A model generated the notes under the pieces. That model was not told the DNA's origin. It made no database searches and saw nothing but the letters and a program-made list of their open reading frames with translations. A program made the position numbers and the translations under genes. Shown here one piece after another: positions 1 to 9,543 of a stretch of DNA of 64,000 nt. Position 1 is the stretch's first letter. The number at the start of each line of letters is the position of its first letter. The stretch comes from an uncultured Muribaculaceae bacterium (GTDB taxonomy: Bacteria > Bacteroidota > Bacteroidia > Bacteroidales > Muribaculaceae): the NCBI GenBank assembly GCA_947381945.1, contig CANCXM010000013.1:1-64000 (forward strand), in the 5' to 3' direction.

Positions 1-271
1 ATAAATGTTACGGAGCCCAATCATGGATTTACGCTCCTGTTTTTATGTTTCGGTTTTATCTTGTTTCCGGGTGGAATAGGGTCTATTCCTTTTTCGGATG
101 CCCCAGTCTCCGGGGAGGGGGTCTTGTCTGCCGTATCTTCATTGTCTCGTTTTTGTTTTGGGCGATTTTCAGAATTAAAACATCGACACTGTACCGTTTT
201 CTCTGACAGTCTACTGACAGAGTTATGACAGCTTTCTGACTTTTTACATGATGACTGTAATGTTACCTTGT
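1..271. other. Gene-free left end of window, integrated-element DNA
   Basis: I recognise no gene in this stretch. It lies downstream of the excisionase-like gene and probably belongs to the same integrated element. It contains the four phased iterons described separately. A reading frame could enter from beyond the window, but none is supported by the bases visible. Confidence 0.5.
204..247. repeat. Four 11-bp phased iterons (TGACAG...)
   Basis: TGACAG starts at 204, 215 and 226, and a shorter TGAC copy starts at 237, so the copies are spaced exactly 11 bp apart, about one helical turn. The first two copies also form a dyad (201-222, CTCTG-n-CAGT facing ACTG-n-CAGAG). Phased direct repeats of this kind bind proteins along one DNA face. 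Excisionase or integrase arm sites, a repressor operator or a replication iteron are all possible. The site is about 25 bp beyond the 3' end of the HTH gene. The function is inferred. Confidence 0.5.
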
Positions 272-610
272 TTATCGTTTGTTATCCTGCGCATAGTCAA
301 GGTATCCGACCGCGTTCCCGGCGGTGAGACGCAGCTCCGCCCATTTCCTCAGTTCAGATATGCGGAAGTGGAGACGGTGCCCGAATTTGTGGAATGGGAT
401 GTTGCCGGCAGACGTTTCCTTGTATAGCTGGCCCTTGGCAATACGGTATCCGTTGGAATTTAGAAACTCCAACGCACCGTCTATATCCACCGATTCCTGT
501 TCCCTCTTGGGTTGTGATGCTGCGAGTATTTTATCAAGGCTCTCGCTGACCGCGTTGTTGATTAGCTCCCTCAAATTCTCAAAGGGGATAATGACTATGT
601 TGTTATCCAT
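272..610 (-). CDS. Excisionase-like helix-turn-helix protein
   Basis: This 112-residue protein has a helical N-terminus (about 8-40) followed by a MerR/excisionase-like helix-turn-helix of the HTH_17 type (about 40-95). The second half, around GQLYKETSAGNIPFHKFGHRLHFRISEL, shows the usual pattern of a recognition helix followed by a beta wing ending in a conserved hydrophobic helix. Such proteins accompany tyrosine recombinases in Bacteroidales integrative elements and act as recombination directionality factors or transcription regulators. It lies 398 bp downstream of the integrase on the same strand, and the intervening terminator suggests separate transcription. The fold is fairly secure; the role as excisionase is inferred from position. 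Confidence 0.7.
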   Translation of the reverse strand: MDNNIVIIPFENLRELINNAVSESLDKILAASQPKREQESVDIDGALEFLNSNGYRIAKGQLYKETSAGNIPFHKFGHRLHFRISELRKWAELRLTAGNAVGYLDYAQDNKR

Positions 611-1007
611 CTAATAAAAAACCGCAAAGTATGGGGTTTACATACCCATGCAATATGTAAAATCGCCGTAACACGGCTAAATGTTCATTTTTTCTCCGTT
701 AATATTCAACCCGCGACCCGCGGAGGCTTTGCGGCAGTCGGATGTATAACAACATCTAAACGTCTTTTGATTTTCACAAATAACGGATTGTCAGTATATT
801 GTCATAACAATGTCACCAACGTGTCAGGGTCTTTCATGAAGTGCAAGAAATTACATTTATACCATAACGTATTGATGCCTGAAAAGCCTGTATCCGACAC
901 TATCCCCGGAAGCGTGTCCTGCCATATACTATACTGATCCGAAACTTCGGTTTGGGTGCTAAAAAAGCCGACACATTGCTGTGTCGGCTTTACTGATTCC
1001 GAATCAG
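611..1007. other. Intergenic region between integrase and HTH gene
   Basis: This gap of about 400 bp has no convincing gene. A 69-residue frame on the minus strand (802-1011) runs through the integrase terminator hairpin and has no recognisable features. The gap holds the integrase terminator (961-991), a second perfect 8-bp dyad at 992-1008 (ACTGATTC facing GAATCAGT, overlapping the integrase stop codon) and presumably the promoter of the HTH gene. No attachment site can be assigned. Confidence 0.5.
961..991 (-). terminator. Rho-independent terminator of the integrase gene
   Basis: A perfect 12-bp stem (964-975 with 980-991, AAAGCCGACACA) closes a 4-nt loop. Read on the minus strand it is followed by an uninterrupted T run (966-961). 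The plus-strand side lacks a T run, so it is directional and belongs to the integrase, whose stop codon is 17 bp upstream. Confidence 0.85.
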
Positions 1008-2255
1008 TCACTGTGCTATATCAAGTTCCGGAAGGCTGTTAATGGCCTTGTGTTTCAGCTCGTCAACGACATGGAGGTATTTCTCCGTCATCTCGATGCT
1101 GGCGTGTCCCATAAGTGCTTGGACCGTCTTTATATTGGCTCCGCCGTTAAGCACGTTCACAGCGAAACTGTGGCGGGCACAGTGCCATGTTATATGTTTG
1201 GGGATGCCGGCCTTTGCGACCCATTTGCCGATATGATAGTTGCAGGACCACGAACTCGGAAGGGTGAATATCGTCTGTGACAGGGTTTCTCCGGTCGGGG
1301 GTTGGCCGATGAGTTTCAGTATCATCGGACTCAGCGGGGTCACTACACCGCTGTTCTTGCTGCGTCCTGCAATCTTGCTCTGCTCAAATTTCAACACCCC
1401 TGTGGCGAAATCCACATTGGAGTATTTCAGTTTTCGCACGTCGCACCAGCGTATGCCTGTATAAAGGCTGAACAGGAACGCCCGCCTTATGTCCGGCTCT
1501 CCACCCTCGTAAGGGGTTATGGCGAGAGTTTTCACCTCGTCAAGAGTAAGTATGGACTTCCTCAGCGCGAGGCGGTCCATACGCATGACTATCCCCTTGG
1601 CAGGATTTTTCTTCATCAGGCCTTCCTCCACGGCGCAGGCTATCACTTTTTTGAACAGTCCGAGGCAGTGCGACGCTCCGTAACCGACCGACACTTTCTT
1701 CAAGTGGTCAGCATATCCCGACACCATTTCCGGGGTAAGGAGGTCCATCCTTAGAAACTCGGTGTAGCGTCGGTATTTCTGAATACCGGAAAGGAAGTCT
1801 ATGAAACGTCGGTAGGCTGTGCCGAGGCCGACCCTTGTCGGTGTGGCATAGATTTCGTCATCACGGTGTTTGCGGAAGTAGCGTAGGAAGTCCGTCTCCT
1901 TCTCTTTCTTCAGGCGATACCCTTCGCGGTCTTCGAGAAATTCCTGCTCACGCTCAAAACGTATCTTCTCGGCGAGCGCGAGAGTGTTCTTGTTCTGAGT
2001 CCGCTCTGCCTGTGTCCGGGGATGCAGTATGATGTACAGGTTCAGGTTCTCCCGTTTGCGGTTATGCTTGATTTTGTATTTCGGCTTCCCCGCCATTGCC
2101 CCATCGGTATATATGACGTGGTTGCCCTCGTCATCGAATACGGGGGTCTCAGTGCGTCCGAGATAGTATTCCAGCGCGAGGCTGGCGCGTCCGTCTTTCA
2201 GGACCGTCTGGACGAGTTTTGGATTTTGTTTGTTCTTGTTTTCAACTTTTGCCAT
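1008..2255 (-). CDS. Tyrosine site-specific recombinase (integrase)
   Basis: This 415-residue recombinase catalyses strand exchange at the attachment sites of an integrated element. The N-terminal arm-binding region is about 1-130, a SAM-like core-binding domain about 135-225 and the catalytic domain about 235-410. The catalytic residues are visible: Arg269 (TGIRWCDVR), His358 and Arg361 (HCARH), His384 (LMGHAS) and nucleophile Tyr393 (EKYLHV). Length and layout match integrases of Bacteroides integrative and mobilisable elements. No cargo genes separate it from the housekeeping genes on its right, so the element's end should lie between this gene and about 2480. The element extends leftward out of the window. 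A -7 box (2279-2286) lies just upstream. Confidence 0.92.
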   Translation of the reverse strand: MAKVENKNKQNPKLVQTVLKDGRASLALEYYLGRTETPVFDDEGNHVIYTDGAMAGKPKYKIKHNRKRENLNLYIILHPRTQAERTQNKNTLALAEKIRFEREQEFLEDREGYRLKKEKETDFLRYFRKHRDDEIYATPTRVGLGTAYRRFIDFLSGIQKYRRYTEFLRMDLLTPEMVSGYADHLKKVSVGYGASHCLGLFKKVIACAVEEGLMKKNPAKGIVMRMDRLALRKSILTLDEVKTLAITPYEGGEPDIRRAFLFSLYTGIRWCDVRKLKYSNVDFATGVLKFEQSKIAGRSKNSGVVTPLSPMILKLIGQPPTGETLSQTIFTLPSSWSCNYHIGKWVAKAGIPKHITWHCARHSFAVNVLNGGANIKTVQALMGHASIEMTEKYLHVVDELKHKAINSLPELDIAQ

Positions 2256-2278
2256 AGGCTGCTATTCTGAGTTTTGCG

Positions 2279-2286
2279 CAAAGATA
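2279..2286 (-). promoter_or_regulatory. -7 box of integrase promoter
   Basis: On the minus strand this reads TATCTTTG, an exact match to the Bacteroidota consensus TAnnTTTG, about 24 bp upstream of the integrase ATG. No clear -33 TTTG is present at the normal distance, so activity may depend on an activator. Confidence 0.5.
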
Positions 2287-2524
2287 GCGCGGTTTGGTCA
2301 TCGTTGAAAATCGCCCTCAACACATATTAACAACTGAATCGTACAAAATGTGTACTGATTGAGAAAAAAGAAGCAAATCTCGGAATGTCATCACAAATCC
2401 TAAAATCCTAATTCCCTTGAAATCAGACTATGAAAATTAGGTAGAAATTCCCAATTTTCTATCCCAAGTTTACTGAATTTTACTTTTGTTCCTTTTTGAG
2501 CTTCTGTTCTTTTGTATCTGAAAA
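2287..2524. other. Junction region, integrase to chromosomal genes
   Basis: No gene is seen. It holds a short dyad GTACA-n5-TGTAC at 2341-2355 and, at 2487-2524, a copy of the repeat arm found again at about 3000-3040. If the integrase is the terminal gene of an element, the attachment junction should be in here, but I see no tRNA gene or obvious direct repeat to mark it. Confidence 0.4.
2487..2524. repeat. Half copy of the secA-side hairpin arm
   Basis: This stretch resembles 3003-3038: both contain CTTCTGTTC then TTTTGTATCTGAAA with a few differences. It ends directly at the stop codon of the lipoprotein gene, as the other copy ends near the secA stop codon. It has no matching opposite arm here. 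Confidence 0.6.
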
Positions 2525-2899
2525 TCAATCCTCCGGAAGTTCGCGAAGGGGGACACCGAATCTGATGGTCTCGTTGACAAACCGGATGAAATCAGCCTCG
2601 AATTGAGCTATGTGCAATTCGGTTGACAGTTCGGGAGTGAGCTGCAGGAGCTTGGAGTGACACTGCTCTGCAAGTTGCCATTCCGGGGTCTTGAAGAACT
2701 TTGCAAGCTGAGTCTTGTTGCCCTCTTTGAGTAAGGTCTGGGCCTGACGGAACTGCTCGTCGTAGTAGTTCATGAGCTTGACAGCTTCCTTTTTGGTAAT
2801 TTCCGTCGGCTCCTCCCTGAGTATGCCTTCGACACGTTTCATACAGGAGGTCGACAGAAGCGATGTCACGATAAGAAGTAGAAACAATAGCTTTTTCAT
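2525..2899 (-). CDS. Small lipoprotein of unknown function
   Basis: This 124-residue protein starts with a type II signal peptide ending in the lipobox LSTSC (Cys19), so it is predicted to be lipid-anchored in the envelope. The mature part is mostly helical and charged (about 35-118) with no domain I recognise. It follows secA at 158 bp on the same strand, separated by a long hairpin, so it is probably a separate unit or terminally attenuated read-through. Repeat arms lie on both sides of it. The function is unknown. Confidence 0.75.
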   Translation of the reverse strand: MKKLLFLLLIVTSLLSTSCMKRVEGILREEPTEITKKEAVKLMNYYDEQFRQAQTLLKEGNKTQLAKFFKTPEWQLAEQCHSKLLQLTPELSTELHIAQFEADFIRFVNETIRFGVPLRELPED

Positions 2900-2925
2900 G
2901 GAGTGTAAATTGTTATTGGTGGGGG

Positions 2926-3030
2926 TACAAAGAACAGAAGCGCAAAAGATACAGAAGTTTAATTCAACAGATTTGTCAATACAACATAATCCAAAACTTC
3001 TGTTTCTTTTGCGCTTCTGTTCCTTTTGTA
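2926..3030 (-). terminator. Long hairpin after secA built from CARAA words
   Basis: The left arm (2926-2960) and right arm (2994-3030) pair along about 35 bp with one mismatch and a 2-base bulge around a loop of about 33 nt. The arms are made of CARAAG words at 8-9-nt intervals. It sits 28 bp beyond the secA stop codon and is a plausible terminator or mRNA 3' stabiliser. The word structure is shared with the hairpins at 38196-38320 and 55709-55822. Confidence 0.7.
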
Positions 3031-3057
3031 TCTGAAATTGATACTTATAAAGTCTTA

Positions 3058-6000
3058 TCAGAGACCTTTGCCGTGGCAGTTTTTGTATTTCTTGCCTGAA
3101 CCGCAGGGGCAGGGATCATTGCGGTTGATGCGGGGACCGGCCTTGACGGGCTGAGTCGGCTGCGTCTGGCTTGCATTTCGTCCTGCCTCGCGCTGCGCGT
3201 TCTCTCCGGGGAGATTTTCGCGCGAAGTGCGGTATTTAGAATAGTCATTGGGACGTTCGGGCATTGCACGTTCCACTTTTGGCTGGGGCTTCGGAGCCTC
3301 AGGTGCAGGAGCGGGTGCGGGCTGCTCGGCAGGAGCCTCGTTTTCGCTGTCTTCGGCTGCCTGCGGTTCAGCTTCGGGCTGAGCGGGACGTGAAGGCTGC
3401 GGGGGTGCCTGCTGAACGTAAATCTGACCGCGCATGAGGGTCGACATGGTCTTCACATTAAGATTGTTGAGCATGGCCTCGAAGAGGTGGAACGACTCGA
3501 CTTTGTAGATGACGAGCGGGTCTTTCTGCTCGTAGGATGCGTTCTGGACGCTCTGACGCAACTGGTCAAGCTCGCGGAGGTGTTCTTTCCAGAGTTCGTC
3601 GATGGTCACGAGAAGCACAGCCTTGTGCCATTCCTTCACGATTGACTTGCAACCGGTGCGGTAAGCTTCGTCAAGGTCAACGACGAGGTTGAAGAAGCGT
3701 TTGCCGTCGGTCATGGGGACTGCGATGCGACCCTTGAAGCCACGGTTCTCAACGCAGTCTATAATCACGGGCTGAGCGACTTCGAGGATGCGCTGCCCCT
3801 TGCGGTCGAATGCCTCCTGGGCTGCGGTGTGAATCTTCTCGATGGCATCCTCCTTGGACATGTTGCGGTACTCCTCCTCGGTGAAGGGAGCCTCGATGGT
3901 GAGGACACGGTAGAGTTCGAGCGAGAGGTCCTGATAGTCGGCAGGGCCGTAGTTGTTGACGAGATTCTCGATGACGTCCCATATCATGTTGGCGATGTCG
4001 ATACCTACGCGCTCGCCAAGGAGGGCGTGGTGACGGCGGTTGTAGATGTAGGTACGCTGCTTGTTCATCACGTCGTCATATTCGAGGAGGCGTTTGCGGA
4101 TACCGAAGTTGTTTTCCTCGACGCGCTTCTGTGCATTGCCGATAGCGTTGGTCACCATGCCGCTCTCGATGCGCTCGCCCTCTTCGAGACCGAGGGTGTC
4201 GAGCATCTTCATGACGCGGTCGGTGGCGAAGAGACGCATGAGCTGATCCTCGAAGGATACATAGAAGACTGATGAACCCGGGTCGCCCTGACGGCCGGCA
4301 CGACCGCGGAGCTGGCGGTCCACACGGCGTGACTCATGGCGCTCGGTACCGATGATGGCAAGACCTCCGGCCTCCTTGACCTCGGGTGTAAGCTTGATGT
4401 CGGTACCACGACCTGCCATATTTGTAGCGATGGTCACCATACCCTTGCGTCCTGCGTGAGCCACAATCTCGGCCTCCTTCTGGTGGAGTTTGGCGTTGAG
4501 GACATTGTGGGGGATGTGGCGCATGGTGAGCATACGGCTGAGAAGCTCGGATATTTCAACCGAAGTCGTACCGACGAGCACCGGACGGCCTTTCGACACG
4601 AGGTCCTGAATCTCTTCGATGACAGCGGCATATTTCTCTTTCTTGGTCTTGTAGACGCGGTCGTTCATGTCGACGCGGGCAATGGGCTTGTTGGTCGGGA
4701 TGGTGACAACGTCGAGCTTATAGATGTCCCAGAACTCACCGGCTTCTGTCTCGGCTGTACCGGTCATACCGGCGAGCTTGTGATACATACGGAAATAGTT
4801 CTGGAGAGTGATGGTTGCGAATGTCTGGGTTGCAGCCTCGACCTTCACATGCTCCTTGGCTTCGATTGCCTGATGGAGACCGTCGCTGTAGCGGCGACCC
4901 TCCATGATACGGCCTGTCTGCTCGTCGACAATCTTAATCTTGCCTTCGTCGATGACATATTCGACATCCTTTTCAAAGAGTGTGTAGGCTTTGAGAAGCT
5001 GAGTGACGGTGTGGACACGCTCTGCCTTGACCGCATAGTCCTGCATAAGCTCATCCTTGCGCTGCTGACGCTCGGCGAGGTCGGCGATATGCTCGGTTTC
5101 AGAGAGCTGTGAGGCGATGTCGGGGAGCACGAAGAACTGGGGGTCGTCAGTCTTTCCTGTAAGCTCGTCGATACCCTTGTCGGTGAGCTCGACGCTGCGG
5201 TTCTTCTCGTCGATGACGAAGTAGAGGGGGTCGGTCACCTTGGGCATCTCGCGCTTGTTGTCCTGCAGATAGTAGGCCTCGGTTTCGAGCATGAGGTTCT
5301 TCATACCTTCCTGCGAGAGGAATTTGATAAGCGCACCGTTCTTGGGGAGACCCTTGAAGGCACGGTAGAGAAGAAGTGCGCCTTCCTTGCGGACTTCCTT
5401 GTCGTCGGAAGCGATTTTGGTCTTGGCCTCGGCGAGAATCTTGGTGACGAGACGGCGCTGTGCCTCGACGACTTTCTCGACGTTGGCACGGTAGACGTCA
5501 AAGAGCTGGTCGTCGCCCTTGGGAACGGGACCGGAGATGATGAGAGGAGTACGGGCATCGTCGATGAGCACCGAGTCAACCTCGTCGACAATCGCATAGT
5601 AGTGCTTGCGCTGCACCATGTCGGCAGGAGCCATAGCCATGTTGTCGCGGAGGTAGTCGAAGCCGAATTCGTTGTTCGTACCGAAAGTGATGTCGCAGTT
5701 GTAGGCGGCGCGACGGGCGGCGGTGTTGGGCTGATGCTTGTCGATACAGTCGACGGTCGAGCCGTGGAACATGTAGAGCGGGCCCATCCACTCGGAGTCA
5801 CGCTTGGAGAGGTAGTCGTTGACGGTCACGACGTGGACGCCGCGGCCGGAGAGTGAACGGAGGAAGACAGGGAGTGTACCCACGAGGGTCTTACCTTCAC
5901 CTGTTGCCATCTCGGCAATCTTGCCTTGGTGGAGCACGATACCACCGATGAGCTGAACGCGGTAGTGGACCATATCCCAGGTGACTTCATTGCCTCCGGC

Positions 6001-6480
6001 AAGCCAGTGGTTTTTCCAGATGGCGTTCTCGCCGTCGATGGTCACGAAGTCCTTGCCCTGTGCGGCAAGTTCGCGGTCAAGTTCGGTAGCCTTCACGACG
6101 AGGGTCTCGTTGGCTGCGAAACGGGCTGCAGTCTCGCGCAGGACAGCGAACACTTCGGGAAGATGGTAGTTGAGTTTGTCCTCGATGGTGTCGAGGATGG
6201 TTTTTTCGTTCTGGTCAATCTTGTCCCAGACGGGCTGACGTTCGTCAAAGGGGAGCTCCTCCACTTCGACACGCAGACGTGCGTTCTCCTCTTCCTGAGG
6301 AGCGGTTGCCTGCTTGATGTCCGCGCGGACATTTGCGATGCGCTCGCGGAGCTGATCTATGGTGAGTTGCTGAACCTCAGGCTGAAGAGCCTCGATTTTC
6401 TTCACGATGGGTTCGATTTCCTTAAGGTCTCGGGTCGACTTGTTACCGAAAATCTTGGTGAGGAATGATTGAAATGACAT
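3058..6480 (-). CDS. secA: Preprotein translocase ATPase SecA
   Basis: SecA is the motor that pushes unfolded preproteins through SecYEG at the inner membrane. At 1140 residues it is longer than the E. coli protein but usual for Bacteroidota. Visible features are Walker A MATGEGKT (about 191-198), DEVD (about 299-302) with [15 protein letters not shown], the second nucleotide-binding motifs including [10 protein letters not shown] and [25 protein letters not shown], and the helical scaffold. A Pro/Ala/Glu-rich linker of about 90 residues precedes the C-terminal zinc-binding SEC-C motif ([16 protein letters not shown]), which binds SecB or ribosomes in other bacteria. It lies 122 bp from its upstream neighbour and ends in a long hairpin. 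Confidence 0.98.
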   Translation of the reverse strand: MSFQSFLTKIFGNKSTRDLKEIEPIVKKIEALQPEVQQLTIDQLRERIANVRADIKQATAPQEEENARLRVEVEELPFDERQPVWDKIDQNEKTILDTIEDKLNYHLPEVFAVLRETAARFAANETLVVKATELDRELAAQGKDFVTIDGENAIWKNHWLAGGNEVTWDMVHYRVQLIGGIVLHQGKIAEMATGEGKTLVGTLPVFLRSLSGRGVHVVTVNDYLSKRDSEWMGPLYMFHGSTVDCIDKHQPNTAARRAAYNCDITFGTNNEFGFDYLRDNMAMAPADMVQRKHYYAIVDEVDSVLIDDARTPLIISGPVPKGDDQLFDVYRANVEKVVEAQRRLVTKILAEAKTKIASDDKEVRKEGALLLYRAFKGLPKNGALIKFLSQEGMKNLMLETEAYYLQDNKREMPKVTDPLYFVIDEKNRSVELTDKGIDELTGKTDDPQFFVLPDIASQLSETEHIADLAERQQRKDELMQDYAVKAERVHTVTQLLKAYTLFEKDVEYVIDEGKIKIVDEQTGRIMEGRRYSDGLHQAIEAKEHVKVEAATQTFATITLQNYFRMYHKLAGMTGTAETEAGEFWDIYKLDVVTIPTNKPIARVDMNDRVYKTKKEKYAAVIEEIQDLVSKGRPVLVGTTSVEISELLSRMLTMRHIPHNVLNAKLHQKEAEIVAHAGRKGMVTIATNMAGRGTDIKLTPEVKEAGGLAIIGTERHESRRVDRQLRGRAGRQGDPGSSVFYVSFEDQLMRLFATDRVMKMLDTLGLEEGERIESGMVTNAIGNAQKRVEENNFGIRKRLLEYDDVMNKQRTYIYNRRHHALLGERVGIDIANMIWDVIENLVNNYGPADYQDLSLELYRVLTIEAPFTEEEYRNMSKEDAIEKIHTAAQEAFDRKGQRILEVAQPVIIDCVENRGFKGRIAVPMTDGKRFFNLVVDLDEAYRTGCKSIVKEWHKAVLLVTIDELWKEHLRELDQLRQSVQNASYEQKDPLVIYKVESFHLFEAMLNNLNVKTMSTLMRGQIYVQQAPPQPSRPAQPEAEPQAAEDSENEAPAEQPAPAPAPEAPKPQPKVERAMPERPNDYSKYRTSRENLPGENAQREAGRNASQTQPTQPVKAGPRINRNDPCPCGSGKKYKNCHGKGL

Positions 6481-6602
6481 ATTGTGGTTGTAAGTTGTAA
6501 CTGATTTATAATTGGATTCTGTTTTGTGCGGCGGACGGCATCGTGGCTTATTTTCCGTAAGTAAAGTTGTTGAAGCTCTGAATGCGTCGCTGCGTTTTTT
6601 CG

Positions 6603-8285
6603 CTAACGTGAATGGAAGCGTAACGGGGAGAGGGATGCAGCGTTGGGCGAACGTATGCGCAGAATCCTTGAGACTGTCGGGGCTATCACACGCGCATCGA
6701 CCGGCCCTTCAATCTTGGTGGGGGCGACATTCGGCGCGAGTATGTAGACCGGCGACGTATTAGCTACATTTCTGATTACGGGGAGATGTGAATCCTCACC
6801 TTCGACGGAAGAATCGGAAATCACCCAGCCGGGATTGACCGTCACGAGGATGTCGCCGGCATGTTTTATGGAAGTGTTGCGCTGGAGCGCAATGGCATCC
6901 TCGCCCGCACGGCGTTCGAAGATGTCGTCAATTGTATAGGCTGCTGTCACACCGCTCATGCGCGCAAGGAATTCGGCGCTTTCGCGTCGGATCTGACGCT
7001 CGTCAAGGTTGAGTTCCTTGATCTGCTTGCGGTTGAGGAAGAAGTAACCGTCATAGTAGCCGGTGACGTATTCACCGTTGCCGTGGAGTGCGATGAGATA
7101 GATGTTGAGGAGCGAAATAGCACGTTTCGGTGAGAATTGTCCGGCAGGGATGTTCCACTTCTCCTCGTCGCGTTTGCCTCCTGCGGGAGCAGGCGTTCCC
7201 GCGATGAATATCACGGAGTTTGCCATGCCGGGGTGCTTCTCGACCGCGCGGACAATGTTCGCGATGTCGGAGTCAAGGCGCAGATAGGCATCCATTGTCT
7301 CCACTCGGGTGTCGGCCTCACGCGAATAGGGGTAGGGACTGACGTTGAACCCGAGGTTGAGCATGTCTGTCACGCCTCTCGCACCGAGTTTGAGCGAGGA
7401 TATGTAGTCCACGCCAATCTCGGCCACCTCGCGGTTGCCGGGGGCTGAGGCTTTGAACGCCCTGTAGCGGTTGGCATCGCGGGCAGGGAAGGTATAGCGG
7501 AAGGGGAAAAGTTTCTTGTATTCGGGGAGGTCGGGATACTGCTCCAACGGCATCGAGGGGGTCCACGTCATGGTGTCGATGCGCGATGTGAGAGTTATGC
7601 CGTAGTTGCGTTTGGCTATGGCTGCGGGAACGTCGCGGTAGTAGGTCGACGTGCTCCACTTTCCGTTGAATTCGTTGAGCCAGAAGCCGCTGTTGCCTGC
7701 ATGTCCGGCAAGCACGATTGCCACCTGCGCATCGGGAGCCACTGAATGGACCAGTCCTATGCCGCCGTCGGCGATGCGGACCTCGTCGCTGAGTGTCGAA
7801 ACCTTCAATGCAGCGGGCGAGAAGGTCTCGTCGGTGAAGTTACCGATGTTGGCCGGGTCAAGAAGAATAGGATAGTCCGACTTGGTTTCGGTGTCCCATA
7901 CCCGTGAGGCCGGGATGCCGTTGACCGAGGGGGATGCTCCCGTCATGAGGATGGCGGTGGCCGCAGTAGCGTCGACATTGGTCCCGTAGCTCACATCCTC
8001 GATGGTGACACCGTCGGTGATGAAGCGGTTGAAACCATCCTTGCCGAAATTATTGCGGAGGAGGTTGATATAGTCCGCGTCAAGTCCCTCCACGAATATG
8101 CCGACCACGAGAGCCGGACGGGTGAGGACATACTGATGGTCGCCACCCTTGCTTTTCGTATCTGGAGCGAGGGCGGGACGCGCGGCAAAAACAGGCGTGA
8201 ACGCGCCGATACCCATCGTCACAAGCGATACGACGAGTACACTTGCCAGACGGGTGCTTAACGGATTTGGTTTGCGTGATGACAT
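6603..8285 (-). CDS. Alkaline-phosphatase-superfamily (type I phosphodiesterase-like) exported protein
   Basis: This exported protein (about 560 residues) has a signal peptide ([24 protein letters not shown]). The region [17 protein letters not shown] is followed by a threonine-rich stretch ([23 protein letters not shown]) that matches the N-terminal part of type I phosphodiesterase/nucleotide pyrophosphatase proteins, including the Thr nucleophile region. A later HL-PVI segment near the C-terminus resembles metal-ligand positions. The substrate is unknown. I chose the ATG at 8285 because it places the signal peptide close to the N-terminus; an ATG at 8312 is also possible. Either start overlaps the DUF4105 gene (stop at 8258), so the two are translationally linked. 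Confidence 0.75.
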   Translation of the reverse strand: MSSRKPNPLSTRLASVLVVSLVTMGIGAFTPVFAARPALAPDTKSKGGDHQYVLTRPALVVGIFVEGLDADYINLLRNNFGKDGFNRFITDGVTIEDVSYGTNVDATAATAILMTGASPSVNGIPASRVWDTETKSDYPILLDPANIGNFTDETFSPAALKVSTLSDEVRIADGGIGLVHSVAPDAQVAIVLAGHAGNSGFWLNEFNGKWSTSTYYRDVPAAIAKRNYGITLTSRIDTMTWTPSMPLEQYPDLPEYKKLFPFRYTFPARDANRYRAFKASAPGNREVAEIGVDYISSLKLGARGVTDMLNLGFNVSPYPYSREADTRVETMDAYLRLDSDIANIVRAVEKHPGMANSVIFIAGTPAPAGGKRDEEKWNIPAGQFSPKRAISLLNIYLIALHGNGEYVTGYYDGYFFLNRKQIKELNLDERQIRRESAEFLARMSGVTAAYTIDDIFERRAGEDAIALQRNTSIKHAGDILVTVNPGWVISDSSVEGEDSHLPVIRNVANTSPVYILAPNVAPTKIEGPVDARVIAPTVSRILRIRSPNAASLSPLRFHSR

Positions 8286-9475
8286 CGGGCGTTTCTTTGG
8301 GTTAGTATACATGACAATGCCCGCACTCCATCTGCCGCTATGAGCGGAATGAAGGCAGGATTAGGCGACTGCACTCCGCAAGCGAGGAGAATGAGGAGGG
8401 CAATCAGGAATGCAAAGTTAAGAATTTGATAGGAAAACAACAACTTTTCCAATCTTTTTACCCATACGGCCACAACCGGGATGAAACAGAGGGGGTTGAG
8501 CCATAACAGGAGCCAGTTTGGCGAGGTGGCTTCGTGGACGGAAATGACTACGAGAAATACGATGACGCAGCCTGCCAGACCGAAGAGGAGATAGAGTATG
8601 GTGTCGAAAATTTTTGCAGTGATTCCCGCTGCGCCACGACGGTATTGAGCGAAGGATGCGGCGAGAGCGAGGGCAAGCACAACGCAGTTCCAGAACATGG
8701 GAGTGAGATACCAGGGAGTGGGGGGGAGGACGGGAGAGAGGCCTTCACTTCCTGTCAGCACCCGGGTTGCGCCTACGAGCGGACTTCCGTCAGGGCGGAC
8801 GGTTGACGTGAGCATCGCTTCAAGAGCTTCGGGGGAGAATGACGCTTCGCGGGCAGTGATGGGACGGTCGATGCCGCTTCCGAGTGCGAGGTCGATGCCG
8901 AACTGATACCAGGGATAGTTGACATGATAGTGACGCATCGCGTTGCGGAATGTCGAGGCTGCCTTTGCCGGAAGGTTGGAGGGGCCAAGTGTGACAGTGT
9001 CACCAACTGCCTGCTCGACAATGGCAAGCGGGCGGGTGGCGCAGTTGTCAAGGACATAATTGTAGCGGTAGACGCGGTTGGCCGGCAGCAGATTGCGGTC
9101 GGTGAGCGCGATGATTCGGGCCTTCTCTTCGGAGGTCAGATTGAGTTCCTGCTCCACTACCATGCGCCCCTCGCGGTCATACATTGCGAGGAAACGGTCG
9201 GTAGGTGCGGCTCCGGCCATGTAGTCGGTCTCACCTTTGACGAAACGGTAGACGAAATTCGGGGCAGCGAAGTCGAAGAGTCCCCAGTTCACCACATAGT
9301 CGCCTCTTTCGGGTGTCTGTATCCGCAGCGCCGTATGTCCTTCGAGCTGATAAATGTCGGCTCCGGCACGGGCTGTCAGTATCGACACCTTCACATCGTC
9401 CATGCTGTCAGCCGCATTCAAGGCCGGAAGACCGAGAATGGCGCAGAAAATGGCGAATAACAGGCGGATTGACAT
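8258..9475 (-). CDS. DUF4105 / Lnb-type membrane protein, likely lipoprotein N-acyltransferase
   Basis: This 405-residue protein has a signal peptide, a periplasmic DUF4105 (Lnb N-terminal) domain at about 25-250 and four or five membrane helices at about 265-400. Conserved His47 (LEGHTALRI) and Cys145 (LDNCATRPL) match the putative catalytic pair of the family. Members of this family have been linked to N-acylation of lipoproteins in Bacteroides, which lack a standard Lnt; applying that role here is inference. It lies 68 bp after mutL on the same strand and overlaps the following phosphodiesterase gene. Confidence 0.8.
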   Translation of the reverse strand: MSIRLLFAIFCAILGLPALNAADSMDDVKVSILTARAGADIYQLEGHTALRIQTPERGDYVVNWGLFDFAAPNFVYRFVKGETDYMAGAAPTDRFLAMYDREGRMVVEQELNLTSEEKARIIALTDRNLLPANRVYRYNYVLDNCATRPLAIVEQAVGDTVTLGPSNLPAKAASTFRNAMRHYHVNYPWYQFGIDLALGSGIDRPITAREASFSPEALEAMLTSTVRPDGSPLVGATRVLTGSEGLSPVLPPTPWYLTPMFWNCVVLALALAASFAQYRRGAAGITAKIFDTILYLLFGLAGCVIVFLVVISVHEATSPNWLLLWLNPLCFIPVVAVWVKRLEKLLFSYQILNFAFLIALLILLACGVQSPNPAFIPLIAADGVRALSCILTQRNARCHHANQIR

Positions 9476-9543
9476 GATTGAGTTAATGACTGATGAATTT
9501 ATGTGATGATTATAATTTGCGAAATTTAAGGCGCTGAGATGTC

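Noticed and set aside
802..1011. 69-residue minus-strand reading frame after the integrase
   Set aside because: It runs through the integrase terminator hairpin, overlaps the integrase stop and has no recognisable features.
4336..5112. 258-residue plus-strand frame opposite secA
   Set aside because: It is a shadow of secA on the other strand, with no start signal or domain.
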